Notes under the pieces: generated by a model
Told to the model about the DNA's origin: nothing
The model's input: only the letters and a program-made list of their open reading frames with translations
Database searches by the model: none
Made by a program: the position numbers and the translations under genes
From: Rodentolepis nana
Lineage: Eukaryota > Platyhelminthes > Cestoda > Cyclophyllidea > Hymenolepididae
Assembly (NCBI GenBank): GCA_900617975.1
Contig: UZAE01012595.1
Coordinates: forward strand, 1 to 36,306
DNA: 36,306 nucleotides
Direction of reading: 5' to 3'
In this document: positions 28,001 to 35,555 of the stretch, piece after piece
How the letters are laid out: each line of letters opens with the position of its first letter
Position numbering within the stretch: the first letter of the stretch is position 1

Positions 28001-28114
28001 TGGAGTTCGAGTAGACTTTCCGTTCCTAGACGGATAGGAAGGCTCCACGATCCGAAGGGATTTGACATCTTTTGGAAGGGAAACGAGATGTAACTCGGTT
28101 ACTCCGTTCTCCAT
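2024..28114 (-). CDS. EFA6: EFA6/PSD-family ARF6 guanine-nucleotide exchange factor, 5' portion of gene, 3' end outside window
   Basis: EFA6/PSD proteins load GTP onto ARF6 at the plasma membrane through a Sec7 domain, followed in the family by a PH domain and a C-terminal coiled coil; they link membrane traffic to cortical actin and, in nematodes, microtubules. Joining minus-strand exons 28121-27452, 24606-24194, 13914-13721, 4327-4269 and 2160-2024 gives one open frame of 488 codons plus 2 nt. Phases agree at every junction (0, 2, 1, 0). Residues 1-330 are low-complexity Ser/Pro/Gln-rich sequence. Sec7 starts near residue 331 ([12 protein letters not shown]), contains the glutamic finger E397 in [10 protein letters not shown], then [21 protein letters not shown] (427-441) and ARKMSCQEF. 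The KMxC motif and the spacing fit EFA6/PSD better than cytohesin or IQSEC. The Sec7 end, PH and coiled coil must lie left of position 1. The start is taken as the ATG at 28114, just inside an acceptor; an upstream coding exon is not excluded. Family assignment is firm; substrate and location are inferred from the family. Confidence 0.93.
2161..4268 (-). other. EFA6 intron 4, 2108 bp, containing SINE copy 1
   Basis: GT-AG intron between Sec7 exons. It carries one sense-to-plus SINE-like insertion (3154-3477), opposite to the gene. A 84-codon minus open frame near 2392-2646 has no family resemblance and no good splice sites and is left out. Confidence 0.85.
3154..3477 (+). mobile_element. SINE-like retroposon copy 1 (324 bp), perfect 14-bp target duplication
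   Basis: Flanked by atgtccaccaggta at 3140-3153 and again at 3478-3491, identical over 14 bp, so a recent target-primed insertion. It starts exactly with GGGGTGCGC. Head: inverted repeat CAATAGACTT (3162-3171) with AAGTCTATTG (3209-3218) enclosing hairpin CGTATACTTATACG. Middle: CT/GTCT-rich. End: ctgtgaag..gaagtcagct..gggctaatgata, then tail gataaataaata. Compared with copies 2 and 4 the head lacks about 10 nt (the P1 3' strand of the ribozyme fold), as does copy 3. No protein is encoded. Confidence 0.88.
4269..4327 (-). CDS. EFA6: EFA6 exon 4 of window (59-bp Sec7 exon)
   Basis: This small exon of 59 bp has acceptor tattttgcag before AT GCC TGC and donor CAG|gtaatt at 4268. With the G left by exon 3 it completes Asp424, then encodes [19 protein letters not shown] (425-443). 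[15 protein letters not shown] is the ARF-groove motif of the Sec7 domain. The spacing between CNP in exon 3 and HTL here is nine residues, as in EFA6/PSD relatives, which fixes both flanking splice sites. It is too short to show as an independent open frame and is identified by motif. Confidence 0.93.
4941..4966. repeat. perfect 10-bp inverted repeat, 6-nt loop
   Basis: AATCACCTGG, loop AATTCG, CCAGGTGATT. It sits in EFA6 intron 3. No function can be assigned. Confidence 0.8.
6959..7019. repeat. double poly-G tract (G24 and G20) with an ambiguous base
   Basis: G24 at 6959-6982, a short taaaaaaaca spacer, N at 6993, then G20 and G5. The N and the tract lengths point to sequencing or assembly uncertainty. 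Confidence 0.9.
7938..7956. repeat. (CA)n microsatellite
   Basis: About nine CA units; a second, impure CA/CGCA run follows at 8145-8166. They create false Cys-Val reading frames on the minus strand. Confidence 0.9.
12050..12112. repeat. G-rich block, potential quadruplex
   Basis: More than four runs of four or more Gs separated by 1-8 bases on the plus strand, which is the C-rich strand of EFA6 pre-mRNA. Confidence 0.85.
13719..13720 (-). promoter_or_regulatory. GC splice donor of EFA6 intron 3
   Basis: The exon-intron boundary reads GATG|gcaagt. Placing the junction here keeps the phase (G + AT = Asp) and gives the family's nine-residue spacing between CNP and HTL. The nearest GT alternatives (A|gtgttt and T|gtttcc) delete conserved loop length or break the frame. 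GC donors usually compensate with a strong G|GCAAGT context, as here. Confidence 0.85.
13721..13914 (-). CDS. EFA6: EFA6 exon 3 of window (Sec7 core with catalytic glutamate)
   Basis: Acceptor tgctttcag ends at 13915; 1 nt plus 64 codons plus 1 nt follow (residues 360-423). The reading [17 protein letters not shown], then [21 protein letters not shown] and [10 protein letters not shown], is textbook EFA6/PSD Sec7. The Glu of TGES (E397) is the catalytic glutamic finger that inserts next to the ARF nucleotide. The exon ends GATG|gcaagt, a GC rather than GT donor. Reading on into the intron meets an in-frame stop at about 13626, so retention would truncate the protein. Confidence 0.95.
14098..14391 (+). 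mobile_element. SINE-like retroposon copy 2 (294 bp), diverged
   Basis: Same head, middle and tail as copy 1. Flanks acagtagtttacag (14084-14097) and actatagtctacgg (14392-14405) agree at 10 of 14 positions, an aged 14-bp duplication. The head retains the segment lost in copies 1 and 3 (ATGCATCCTGGCAACG), but the 5' bases (AGCATCC) no longer pair with it, so the ribozyme fold is broken. 3' hairpin at 14353-14366 with one mismatch. Confidence 0.82.
19002..19027. repeat. (GA)n microsatellite
   Basis: Thirteen GA/AG units, followed at 19070-19090 by a short CA run. Confidence 0.9.
20777..20913. other. assembly gap (91 N) between G17 and C18 tracts
   Basis: G17 at 20777-20793, ttgaaactga, N at 20804-20894, then C18 at 20896-20913. 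Reads stop at homopolymers from both sides. Any open frames drawn across the N are artefacts. Confidence 0.95.
21573..21888 (+). mobile_element. SINE-like retroposon copy 3 (316 bp)
   Basis: Flanks 21559-21572 and 21889-21902 match at 11 of 14 positions (core ttgaYtaaaat). Starts with GGAGTGTGCGATAGACTT. Outer head stem ATAGACTT/AAGTCTAT is kept but the head lacks about 10 nt compared with copies 2 and 4. C10 tract inside the middle. 3' hairpin ATGATAACTATCAT at 21852-21865 is perfect; tail gaaagaaat. Confidence 0.85.
22142..22166. repeat. perfect 9-bp inverted repeat, 7-nt loop
   Basis: CGCTTGGTT, loop TACAGAT, AACCAAGCG, flanked on both sides by GACTT-like bases. In EFA6 intron 2. Confidence 0.75.
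24194..24606 (-). CDS. EFA6: EFA6 exon 2 of window (Ser/Pro linker and start of Sec7 domain)
   Basis: Acceptor ctattttag precedes GTG AAA TGT at 24606; donor CG|gtgagt follows 24194. The exon is 413 bp, 137 codons plus 2 nt. The first 100 or so residues are Ser/Pro-rich and likely disordered. The last 28 residues ([17 protein letters not shown] then [11 protein letters not shown]) are the first helices of an EFA6-type Sec7 domain, matching the family pattern RLAKRLYxLxGFxxxDVAxHLGK. The split codon CG|C gives Arg359, followed by NDFSQLV in the next exon. Confidence 0.93.
24607..27451 (-). other. EFA6 intron 1 of window, 2845 bp
   Basis: GT-AG intron joining phase-0 ends. It holds C17 (25306-25322) and a tRNA T-arm-like 17-mer (27124-27140). 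A 124-codon plus-strand frame (26490-26864) shows no domain, no good splice context and AT-rich codon choice. Confidence 0.8.
25306..25322. repeat. C17 homopolymer
   Basis: Longest uninterrupted C tract away from the gap; in EFA6 intron 1 of the window. Confidence 0.9.
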
Positions 28115-28121
28115 GCTCTCA
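27452..28121 (-). CDS. EFA6: EFA6 exon 1 of window (N-terminal disordered region)
   Basis: The exon begins after an acceptor (ggtttag) at 28122-28123. Seven bases later comes an ATG (28114) opening 221 codons; it ends with AGG before the donor gtaact at 27451. The two codons before the ATG are also open (Glu-Ser), so coding could enter from further upstream. The protein has TP/SP sites (residues about 35-45: [10 protein letters not shown]), a polar Ser/Thr stretch, a proline-rich block (about 105-145, with a run of seven prolines), a short ordered-looking stretch ([16 protein letters not shown]) and a Gln-rich block. No N-terminal EFA6 motif could be recognised. The phase-0 end matches the next exon, which opens with GTG as valine. 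The plus-strand reading frames over this exon are shadows. Confidence 0.85.
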
Positions 28122-28130
28122 CTAAACCAA
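28122..28130 (-). promoter_or_regulatory. splice acceptor upstream of the EFA6 ATG (cis or spliced-leader trans site)
   Basis: Minus-strand sequence ttttttttggtttag is followed by TGAGAGC and the ATG at 28114. A pyrimidine-rich tract plus AG directly before the first good ATG means mRNA is spliced here. Either a 5' exon lies further right (a donor CAG|gtaagc exists at 28790 on the same strand) or a spliced leader is added in trans, as known in flatworms and nematodes. The sequence alone cannot decide. Confidence 0.6.
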
Positions 28131-29198
28131 AAAAAATGAAAAATAATTTCAACACCAATTTCAATTAACATTTGATTGAACCAATACACAAAAAATCTAA
28201 AATTTACGGAATAGTCAAGAATAATAAGCGTCTACATGATTTTATGAAAGCAAATAATACCTCAAATATAATAAAATAAAAAAACCACGATAACTCCAAA
28301 TAAGAAAGAATAAATACATAGATGTAAGATGAAAATCTTCATTTACTTTAGGTTGTTTTCCTATATTGCTCGGTTAAAAAGTCCCACAATCTATTCCGAA
28401 AAATAAGTCAGCATCGAAAACCTTCAACAAGGTCCAATAAAACCAAGGACGGCGGGTTAAATTGAGGCCGAATTAGCGCATACAAAAAGTTCTGCAATTA
28501 AAAATCCCCTTTACAAAGGCAACCTTGTGAAAGAAATATACGTAGTAGTTTTTGGTAGATTTTAAATATTCTATTTTAATTTATGTGTGGTTTACTAACA
28601 ATCACTACCCAAAAACCTTTGAAATCATTAAAAATCCGCTTTGATTTGACATTCATGAATATGAAAATATTAACAGAGAGCACCCTTTATTATAGAAATC
28701 CAAAATTAACTTTTTTATTACATTTTTTAATCATTTTCTATCACATTAGTATAATTTATTTTACAAGGATGCACAAATGTTCGGGCTTACCTGATATTGA
28801 ATTCAGAATTAAAGATTTACTGACGAAAGTTTACGTAGACAAAAGGTCTTGAATAGAGAAACAGAAAGTTATTTCTTTCAGTTGTTGATAATATTATAGT
28901 AGCAAACTCATTTCAAATTCAACGCTATAAACTATCCAATGAATTTCTTTATTGCACTTGCAAGAAGTACTAGTCCTTTTGGAGGAACTATAAGCGATCG
29001 AATAGAGCCACGCTGTCCATAATATTAAATAAAAACCTTAGCATCAAACCTTCTAAAATGCTTAACATAATGTTGCTAAATTCAATAATTGGAAGAGATT
29101 CTAACTGATTCACATTACTTTTATATTGACACTGATTTAAGATAATGCAGTCGGAATTAATTCACTTCAAAAATACAATTGAACGCCAAAGGAATCAC

Positions 29199-29220
29199 AT
29201 ATACCTCAAGCGAGGTATAT
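29199..29220. repeat. perfect 9-bp inverted repeat, 4-nt loop
   Basis: ATATACCTC, loop AAGC, GAGGTATAT, between the two genes. Confidence 0.75.
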
Positions 29221-30329
29221 TTTACATATATATAATATGGCCATCCATTAAGTGGAATTTTTCTAATAAATTCTTTAAATTGACAAAGTGTGTTAGGTTG
29301 AAAAATAAGTTGCATAATCATTAGCTGGGACAGAAAATTCTTTTAAAACAGCATTTGTTTTACTTGTAGCTTATCGCACCGCTAGTAAGTCCTGACTTAT
29401 TAATAGTAATCTCTACGACAAGTTCTCCTATCTGGAAAGCCTCATGAAATTGAACTATCGCAATGCTATGGAGGAGGAATACATATGTGAAGCTTTTGTT
29501 GATATTGCGAGATCAACAAACATGATTAGTTTTCACATGCTTCTTGGAGAATTTGAATAAACATTAGTAGATGACTACAGGAGAGGCCCTCTGCACGCAT
29601 GGCCACACTCTCCAGAATGTTTGGGATTGCAGTTTAAAGTGTGAGGGTTGTGAAATAATTAAATATTTGCTCATCATCTCATCTGTTATTTAGAATTTTG
29701 GACGACATCAGTAAATTACTTTCATATATGTGACATTACTTCATAAGCTCGAGTGATGTGAACCTTTTATTTCAAATTTGTGGTCCCTTACGTCTAACGA
29801 TATAGGGTTAAGTAAATAACAATCGAAATCATTCAAAGATTCATAAGTTACGATGTCTGAGCTGCTGAAGCAATCACGAAAGAACAATCAACCAAAAATG
29901 AGTAAACGGTTCATAGTCTATGGAGTTAGTGCTGAGATAGGTTAAGGGAATACCTCGCAAGAGAAATGGATAAATTTTCGAATGCAATTTTAATATAGAT
30001 GAACATTTTCATAGCGATTTAGGTTTTAATAGCTCAAACATTCCTATAGCATTTGTTACAGAAATAATGAGATATTAATGTGTTTATTTTAGCAAAATAA
30101 TACTTTTAAATACATTTTCACCTCCGTTTTTAATCAACTACATTTTTCATATCTCAATAATATATAAATTTTATTTAATAACCCTGCCAACCAAAATCTA
30201 TAGTTGAAATTTATACATATTCTAATACGAAACAAATGCCAAACTGAATGAGAATTTAAATTCTTTAAGTGCTGGGCATAAGTAAATAGCGTACAGATAT
30301 GTGATTATTTAATGCATATTCCCATGATT

Positions 30330-30347
30330 ATATGATTATAATCATAT
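30330..30347. repeat. 18-bp perfect palindrome
   Basis: ATATGATTATAATCATAT reads the same on both strands. It is AT-only except for one G/C pair, so chance is plausible in this AT-rich stretch. Confidence 0.7.
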
Positions 30348-30843
30348 GCATTTATTTTCCATGCTATAAATATTTGGTACAATATTTCATTAGTTACGTT
30401 TTGCAATTGATATAACACATGCAAAAGTGAATGGCATTATGACTAAAGATTTTGCTCTAACATATGAACGAAAAAAATAGATAAAGATTAACGAATAAGT
30501 TATCCCTTAGCCTAACAGCGAACTATAAATTTTAGAATTAGAATTTACTTCCATTTTAAAACTAAATGAACGATTTATCTCATAGCATAACTACCTTAAA
30601 TAATGGTTATTTTATATTTAGTATTATGTATTTGACTAAAAGTTATAGCTAACAAATGCATCCAATACTTTTTGTAGTAATGCGTTTTAATATACCACGG
30701 CAGCTACTCTTAGGGTCAGTTGCATATTTAGTTGAACGCGCCCCTGAAGCCTAAGTAAAGTTCGCCCTTAAACAAAGCGTAAAATTACTGATAAGTACCA
30801 TTTACTCTTCTTGTTATAAACATTTTCCTTGTATTAAAATGCA

Positions 30844-31698
30844 ATGGATTTTTTGCAGTTTCCACTGACAGAAAATCTTTCTTTCAAGCCAATTGATGTA
30901 TATTATAGCCCAAAGTTTAACCATAAATTTTCCTTCAATGCTGAATTATGCGGAATATGGCTTGGAGAACTTCCATTTAATCAGCATCTGGATGCTACCC
31001 TTCTACCTGCACACATGTTGCGCACCCCACAAGGTACGCCTCGCATTCCTATCTATACCCCTCGGCCTCTTCGTAATGATTCCACCAAAACCGAACTTCC
31101 TCAAAGGTCTTCAAAGAAAACAAGCACAACATTTGGCTTTGGTTCTAAATTACTCTCATCTGACACTCTCATAAAATCTGATTCGTTTGACTTTAACGAT
31201 GAATTTGCAAGACGGTTAGAATCTGCAAGTCGACTTCAGATGGAAGCTTGCAAAATTTCTGGTTCTATTACGTGTGCCAACGCATGTCTTATCTTCCGGT
31301 CTAGAGAACCAGATTTAAAAATTCCAACGCATTTGGGTGGCCCTGGGGATCAAGACCTGCTCTCCCCAAACTCGCAGCATTCCCGTAAGTTTCACAATTA
31401 TTTCAGCAGCTATTTCTGATAATTGGTATTATTTGTATGTTTTTTTTTCATATTAGTTGACTACGGCTTCCCACTGAACTGCGATCACCTGAATTCTGGA
31501 ACAATTCTTGATCTGTCTTATTGGACAATCGAAAATGAAACAAATTTTTCCTGCCAATCTCTCCTCTCTTCTCAATCTGGATGTTTTCCGGGCGGACGAA
31601 AGGTCTGGTCAAGCGTTAACAGCCCTGCTAACCTTCGAAAACGCAGTCTTAAACAGTTTTGGACAAGCCTTTTATCAAAGAAATTGAAGCAGAAGTAG
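30844..31698 (+). CDS. unrecognised protein, two coding exons, 260 residues from the first ATG
   Basis: Exon A runs to 31384 (TCC C|gtaagt) and exon B from 31457 (ttttttttcatattag|TT GAC) to the TAG at 31696-31698; the split codon is CTT (Leu). The 72-bp intron has in-frame stops, so splicing is needed. The ATG at 30844 gives 260 residues, but a good acceptor (attttttgcag) ends at 30858 in the same frame, so exon A may really begin at 30859 with Phe and have upstream exons. The protein is soluble-looking, has no signal peptide or membrane segment, carries Thr-Pro sites (LRTPQGTPRIPIYTPRP), a polar, acidic segment (SDSFDFNDEFARRLESASRL) and a basic C-terminus (LRKRSLKQFWTSLLSKKLK). Codon use and base composition differ clearly from the AT-rich flanks. 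I do not recognise the family. Confidence 0.65.
31385..31456 (+). other. 72-bp intron of the plus-strand gene
   Basis: GTAAGT donor, long T-rich tract (tttttttttcatattag) at the acceptor. Short introns next to multi-kilobase ones are common in flatworm and other invertebrate genes. Confidence 0.75.
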
Positions 31699-33035
31699 GT
31701 CAATTTTAATAATATTATTTGGTTTGACCAACGCCCATTTTATGCATTAGAATGACAACGGTAAATCTAATTGCCTTTTTAGCTGAGGCTGTCAAAACTT
31801 CACCATTTAATGAATTTTCATTGAAAATGTTTGCTTAGGTATTAAACTGTAAAAAATTGTTTAACTGACGGGAGAATCTTGAATATCTTAACTATCTAAA
31901 AATCATTTAATAAGTGTATGGTTCTGCTCTTGGCCCACTAGTTCACAACCAACCAATGAGGGAGTTTGTATCCCAAGTGTCTGGATGAACTGTGAACTAC
32001 CTACGCATGTTTCCACACATATTATCGGATTTATAAATGAAGCTACAACTGTTTCTACTATTTGCAACAATATTTTGGCAGCCTCGTAAAATGTAAATGT
32101 CTATTTTGTCGAGGCAACACGAAGTGATTGTTTGTGGAAAGGCAGATTGGCTCGGACATTATCTCATTAGCTTGAATGACAGGGCTATCTCCCTCCACCG
32201 AAAGATGCACGTCTGACGGTCAGTAAAGGCATGTTAAAAGTTGTCGCCCTTGAAGACATAATTGGCTTAATTCACTAAAATGCTTTTTTTTCACTCATCA
32301 AAAATGTCATTCAATAACATTTAATATAACTGCCTATTGCATAAATTGCCCGAATATACACAAAATTTCCATATATAACAATTTTATTATTTTACAACAC
32401 AAGTCTTAGAAACATCACCTCCAAACAGTTCTTGATATCGATTACCAGAAAGTCCAGAAATTTTGACCAATCAAAAAAGTTGAATAAGTCTCCTCTAAGG
32501 TCACCAACACTCATATACTTGCCAGTTCTTCTACTTCATGAACAAAAAATTAACTATTTTGTTTAAACTAAATTTGTCATTCTCTTTAAATAAAAAAAAA
32601 CTGAGGCTAATTTGCTCCAAATTTATTTGTACAACGTTAGATGCTCTTTGGTTAAGGATATTGTTTTTTATAAAAGATGTAATTTATATTAGGCAATAAG
32701 ACATCAAATCAATTGCATTGGGAAGTTACTAATTAAATTAGGTATAGGTTAAGAAAATGCTGTTGAATTAACACATTCCAATTATGGTATATGCGTCCAC
32801 TGGCATAATTAGCACTTCTGCTATGACAACATATCTGAAGGAGTATTGGAGGGAAGAAAGCGAGATGTGGAGGTGGGGGTTTTCCTGCAACAACCTTCTA
32901 ACGCCCACAAAAAGATCCACTTTACAGAACTACAAATGAGAACGAGCTTTTAGACACCTGCTAATGCAATCAATCTTAGTACCTTAACCTACCTTCTATG
33001 GGAGAGGAAGAGAGTCATTTTTAACTTCTGTTTCT

Positions 33036-33058
33036 TTCTCTCTCTCTCTCTCTCTCTC
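33036..33058. repeat. (CT)n microsatellite
   Basis: About eleven CT units in the 3' flank of the plus-strand gene. Confidence 0.9.
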
Positions 33059-34408
33059 CCGAAGAAGGTTGTTGTGCACTTTTTCGGAGTATTGGCAAAT
33101 CGGCCATCGAATGACAGGGCCTTTTGACATTTGTAAATTGTTTATTGCCTCTTTTTACGGATGTTGGAATTCCAAACCAAATTAGTTCCGGGAGAGAGAG
33201 AGGTAGGTAAGCAAAAAAAGGAAAAATTTGCAAACTCAGCCGATCATTTGTAGCTTCAGTATTCAGAGAATAGCCGCCTTTGCGGCTTTGCTGGATCAAG
33301 ACATAGAAGATTCGGGATATAGCTACTTCTCTACTAGAAAAAAAACTCATTGCAGAGCAGACGGCTGAGAGTTGAATAGGAGCAGTGGTTCATAGAACCG
33401 ACTTAGAGAGTAACGAGAGGCAGGAAAGAGGGTTAGAGTAGAATTGGGAGTGGAGACGGTTACAGACATCGGCTCCTATCTAATGGCGATCTTGTTTGGA
33501 TAAACAAAGGCAAATACGATACAATAATGGAATGGACTGATTTCGCGTTTATTAATTCGTTTTGATAGATAAAATAGACAACCTAGAGAATAAAACAGCA
33601 CAGCTTCATTAGTCAGCATGAAAAAATACCAGAGTATGCTTTGATTTTTAACAGGAATTGATGCCTAAGGTAGTCTGAAGGAAATAGATCCCGATGTTTA
33701 CAAGCACAATGTTTACACTTATATGATTCTCCTTAATTAAGTAAAAGTGGAAAGTGTACATCTGGCAGAGGGCAACTTTATCCAGGTGATTAATATGCGA
33801 TTATATTGTGTCAGTCGTGATTTGTAGTTTACATCATTTTTGTTGCTTTTTTTCTTAAATTAACCAATGTTTTCTTATGCCAATTATGAGCTAGCATTTA
33901 GAGACATGAAGTTGTTGTATAAGTGCTCAGGTAGAGACAAAATCTGAGGTGGACTTTTGAAATTTTTTGAGGCTAATATCAAATTTCCGAGTTATTGAAT
34001 TTGATAGAGTTTGCCTCCTATACAACTTTCTCATGATTTGTATATTGACTGTTAAGTAACTGCTTATAGGTGTTCTAAATATGCCTTTTATATGCCAATT
34101 TGTCTGCTATGCGGATCTGAATTCTCCCGCGGTAGTAATAATAATTAAGCATAATTTGAAAACCGAAAAAAAACACAGTAAAGATTTGCATGTCTTAAAA
34201 AATTTCACCTCTTTGTTAAGCTAATATCATTGGTCCAAATGCACACCTACATATGTTACTGTACTGCAAACATGCAGAGACCCAGTTATTCTACCAGAAG
34301 GGGAAGTCAGCGGGAGAGGGAGAGTGAGAGAGACACCACTAATTCCGACATTAAAATGTGCATCCACACTGACCAATCAGAGATGGACGGGTGTGAATGC
34401 GGAGGCTT

Positions 34409-34431
34409 GTATGTGTGTGTATGTATGTGTG

Positions 34432-34473
<42 letters not shown>
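34409..34473. repeat. (GT)n microsatellite
   Basis: Impure from 34409, pure GT from about 34435 to 34473. Confidence 0.95.
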
Positions 34474-34474
<1 letters not shown>

Positions 34475-34965
34475 ACATACATTGTACAAACAGCTGTTTG
34501 ACCGTCTTTTGCCCAGTTCGCGTAGGTGATCCTCTCACTTCCCTTCTTTTCAATGGGTCATTCGCCTTCTATAAATAGGATTATCACTTTTTAACCATGT
34601 GCTATTTATGTTTATTCCAAAGTATAACAGCATCTGTAATATCACATGGACGGTAAAAATGATCTACATTCATAGTCTGCACTAATTTGACAGCAAAACT
34701 AATTTAAGGAATACGATCAAAATGGGTTTAGAAATTTCCATATCTTAGGTTCAATAGACCACAATAACCTATCCAGAATGGTAAGACAGTGCCTTGAGTT
34801 GGGCAAATATGTAGTAGAAAAATGGTGTAAATTGAGAAAGAAGGTAAGAAAGGAGGTGGTGGAGGGGGAGGAAGTATTGAGAATTGGAACGGAACGAATG
34901 GAACTAGAATTACAATAAAGGCTCCTAGTAGAGTATTTAATTCAAATGGCAGGCTTTATGATAGT

Positions 34966-35257
34966 TATCATTAGCCCTTTAGCTGACTTCGGACTTCACA
35001 GAGGGAAGAAACATCAAAGTGAAAAGAGTCAGACTTCATAGAGAGGAGGAGGAACATCAAAATGGCAAAAAGTCGAGATTGGTAGTTATCATTAGCCCTT
35101 TAGTTGACTTCGGGCTTCACAGGACAGCTATCATTAGCCATTTAGCTGACTTCGGGCTTCACAGAAGGTAGGAGCATTAAAGTGCGAAGAAATGATAGGG
35201 AGGAAAGAAGAGCGATTCACCTATCATTAGCCCTTTAGCTGACTTCGGACTTCACAG
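34966..35257 (-). repeat. four copies of a 36-bp SINE 3'-end module
   Basis: Units at 34966-35001, 35087-35122, 35129-35164 and 35222-35257 share tatcattag, ccNtttag, tgacttcgg and cttcacag on the plus strand. Spacing is uneven (121, 42, 93 bp), and CT/GA-rich middle sequence lies between them, so the duplicated pieces have different lengths. Confidence 0.9.
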
Positions 35258-35416
35258 AGGGAAGAAACATCAAAGTGAGAAAAATTTGAGAGGGGTGACA
35301 GAAAAGTGATTCAATTATGCAGACACAAAGGCAGAGAAAAGGTAAGGTGGCTATTGTGGAAGTGGTAAAATATGACATACAGTGGGGCGATGGTAGTTTG
35401 GAGTTAGAAGCCAACT

Positions 35417-35494
35417 GCCAGTTTATAGACTTTTTGCCGTATGAGTATACGGTTTCCAAGCCAGTTTATAGACTTTTTGCCGTATGAGTATACG
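35417..35494 (-). repeat. two copies of a 35-bp ribozyme-head module
   Basis: Units 35417-35451 and 35460-35494 are identical (gccagtttatag...tacg on plus) and separated by 8 bp. Each contains P4, J4/2 and the P2 3' strand of the ribozyme fold, so the second copy (35417-35451) could compete for P2 pairing. Confidence 0.9.
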
Positions 35495-35538
35495 TTGCCC
35501 AGGGTACATCACGTGGAGGTAAGTCTATCGTACACCCC
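35468..35538 (-). ncRNA. candidate HDV-like self-cleaving ribozyme at the 5' end of SINE copy 4
   Basis: Read on the minus strand from G1 at 35538. P1: GGGGUGU (35538-35532) with GUACCCU (35507-35501), seven pairs including the G1-U wobble typical of the cleavage site. P2: AUAGACUU (35528-35521) with AAGUCUAU (35475-35468). P3: UUAC-type short stem (35522-35519 with GUGA at 35512-35509) closing a CUCCAC loop whose Cs can form P1.1. After P1 comes GGGCAAC (35500-35494), the same seven bases as in the hepatitis delta ribozyme. P4: GUAU-ACUC-AUAC (35493-35482). J4/2: GGCAAA with the catalytic-cytosine position at 35479. The 5-bp/7-bp order of a nested double pseudoknot is complete. P2 and P3 as drawn share two bases; one or the other would be shorter. 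Known relatives sit at the 5' ends of R2, RTE and other non-LTR retrotransposons. Activity is inferred. Confidence 0.7.
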
Positions 35539-35555
35539 AACCCTAGTAGAGTATT

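Larger units (their letters stand above)
28131..30843. other. AT-rich region between the two genes
   Basis: About 2.7 kb of strongly AT-rich DNA between the divergent genes. It would hold the promoters and possibly 5' exons. Seen: a minus-strand donor CAG|gtaagc at 28790, a 9-bp hairpin (29199-29220), an 18-bp perfect palindrome (30330-30347) and an open stretch of 54 codons (29396-29557, plus) with coding-like codons. No TATA box or other promoter element can be singled out in such AT-rich sequence. Confidence 0.5.
31699..34923. other. 3' flank of the plus-strand gene, no further gene seen
   Basis: The 3' UTR of the upstream gene presumably lies here; an ATTAAA at 31841-31846 is a possible poly(A) signal. 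Further right: a 61-bp segment bounded by a 9-bp inverted repeat (31939-31999), a slightly more GC-rich patch near 32100-32270 with no long open frame, a CT repeat (33036-33058) and a GT repeat (34409-34473). A minus frame at 33021-33350 is partly CT repeat (Arg-Glu runs) and not credible. Confidence 0.5.
34938..35541 (-). mobile_element. SINE-like retroposon copy 4 (604 bp), rearranged, with intact ribozyme head
   Basis: Minus-strand orientation. Flanked by cctagtagagtatt at 34924-34937 and 35542-35555, 14 of 14 identical, so young. Three extra bases (GTT) precede the GGGGTGTACG start. The element is twice the usual length because a 36-bp end module (tatcattagccctttagctg on plus and its continuation) occurs four times (34966-35001, 35087-35122, 35129-35164, 35222-35257) and a 35-bp head module occurs twice (35417-35451, 35460-35494). 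Only the outermost end module keeps the full 3' hairpin (34958-34971) and tail, so it is one insertion with internal duplications rather than several independent ones. Confidence 0.88.

Noticed and set aside
31939..31999. 61-bp segment with 9-bp terminal inverted repeats (tagttcaca/tgtgaacta), MITE-like
   Set aside because: No target duplication seen and too short; chance or a minor hairpin is as likely.
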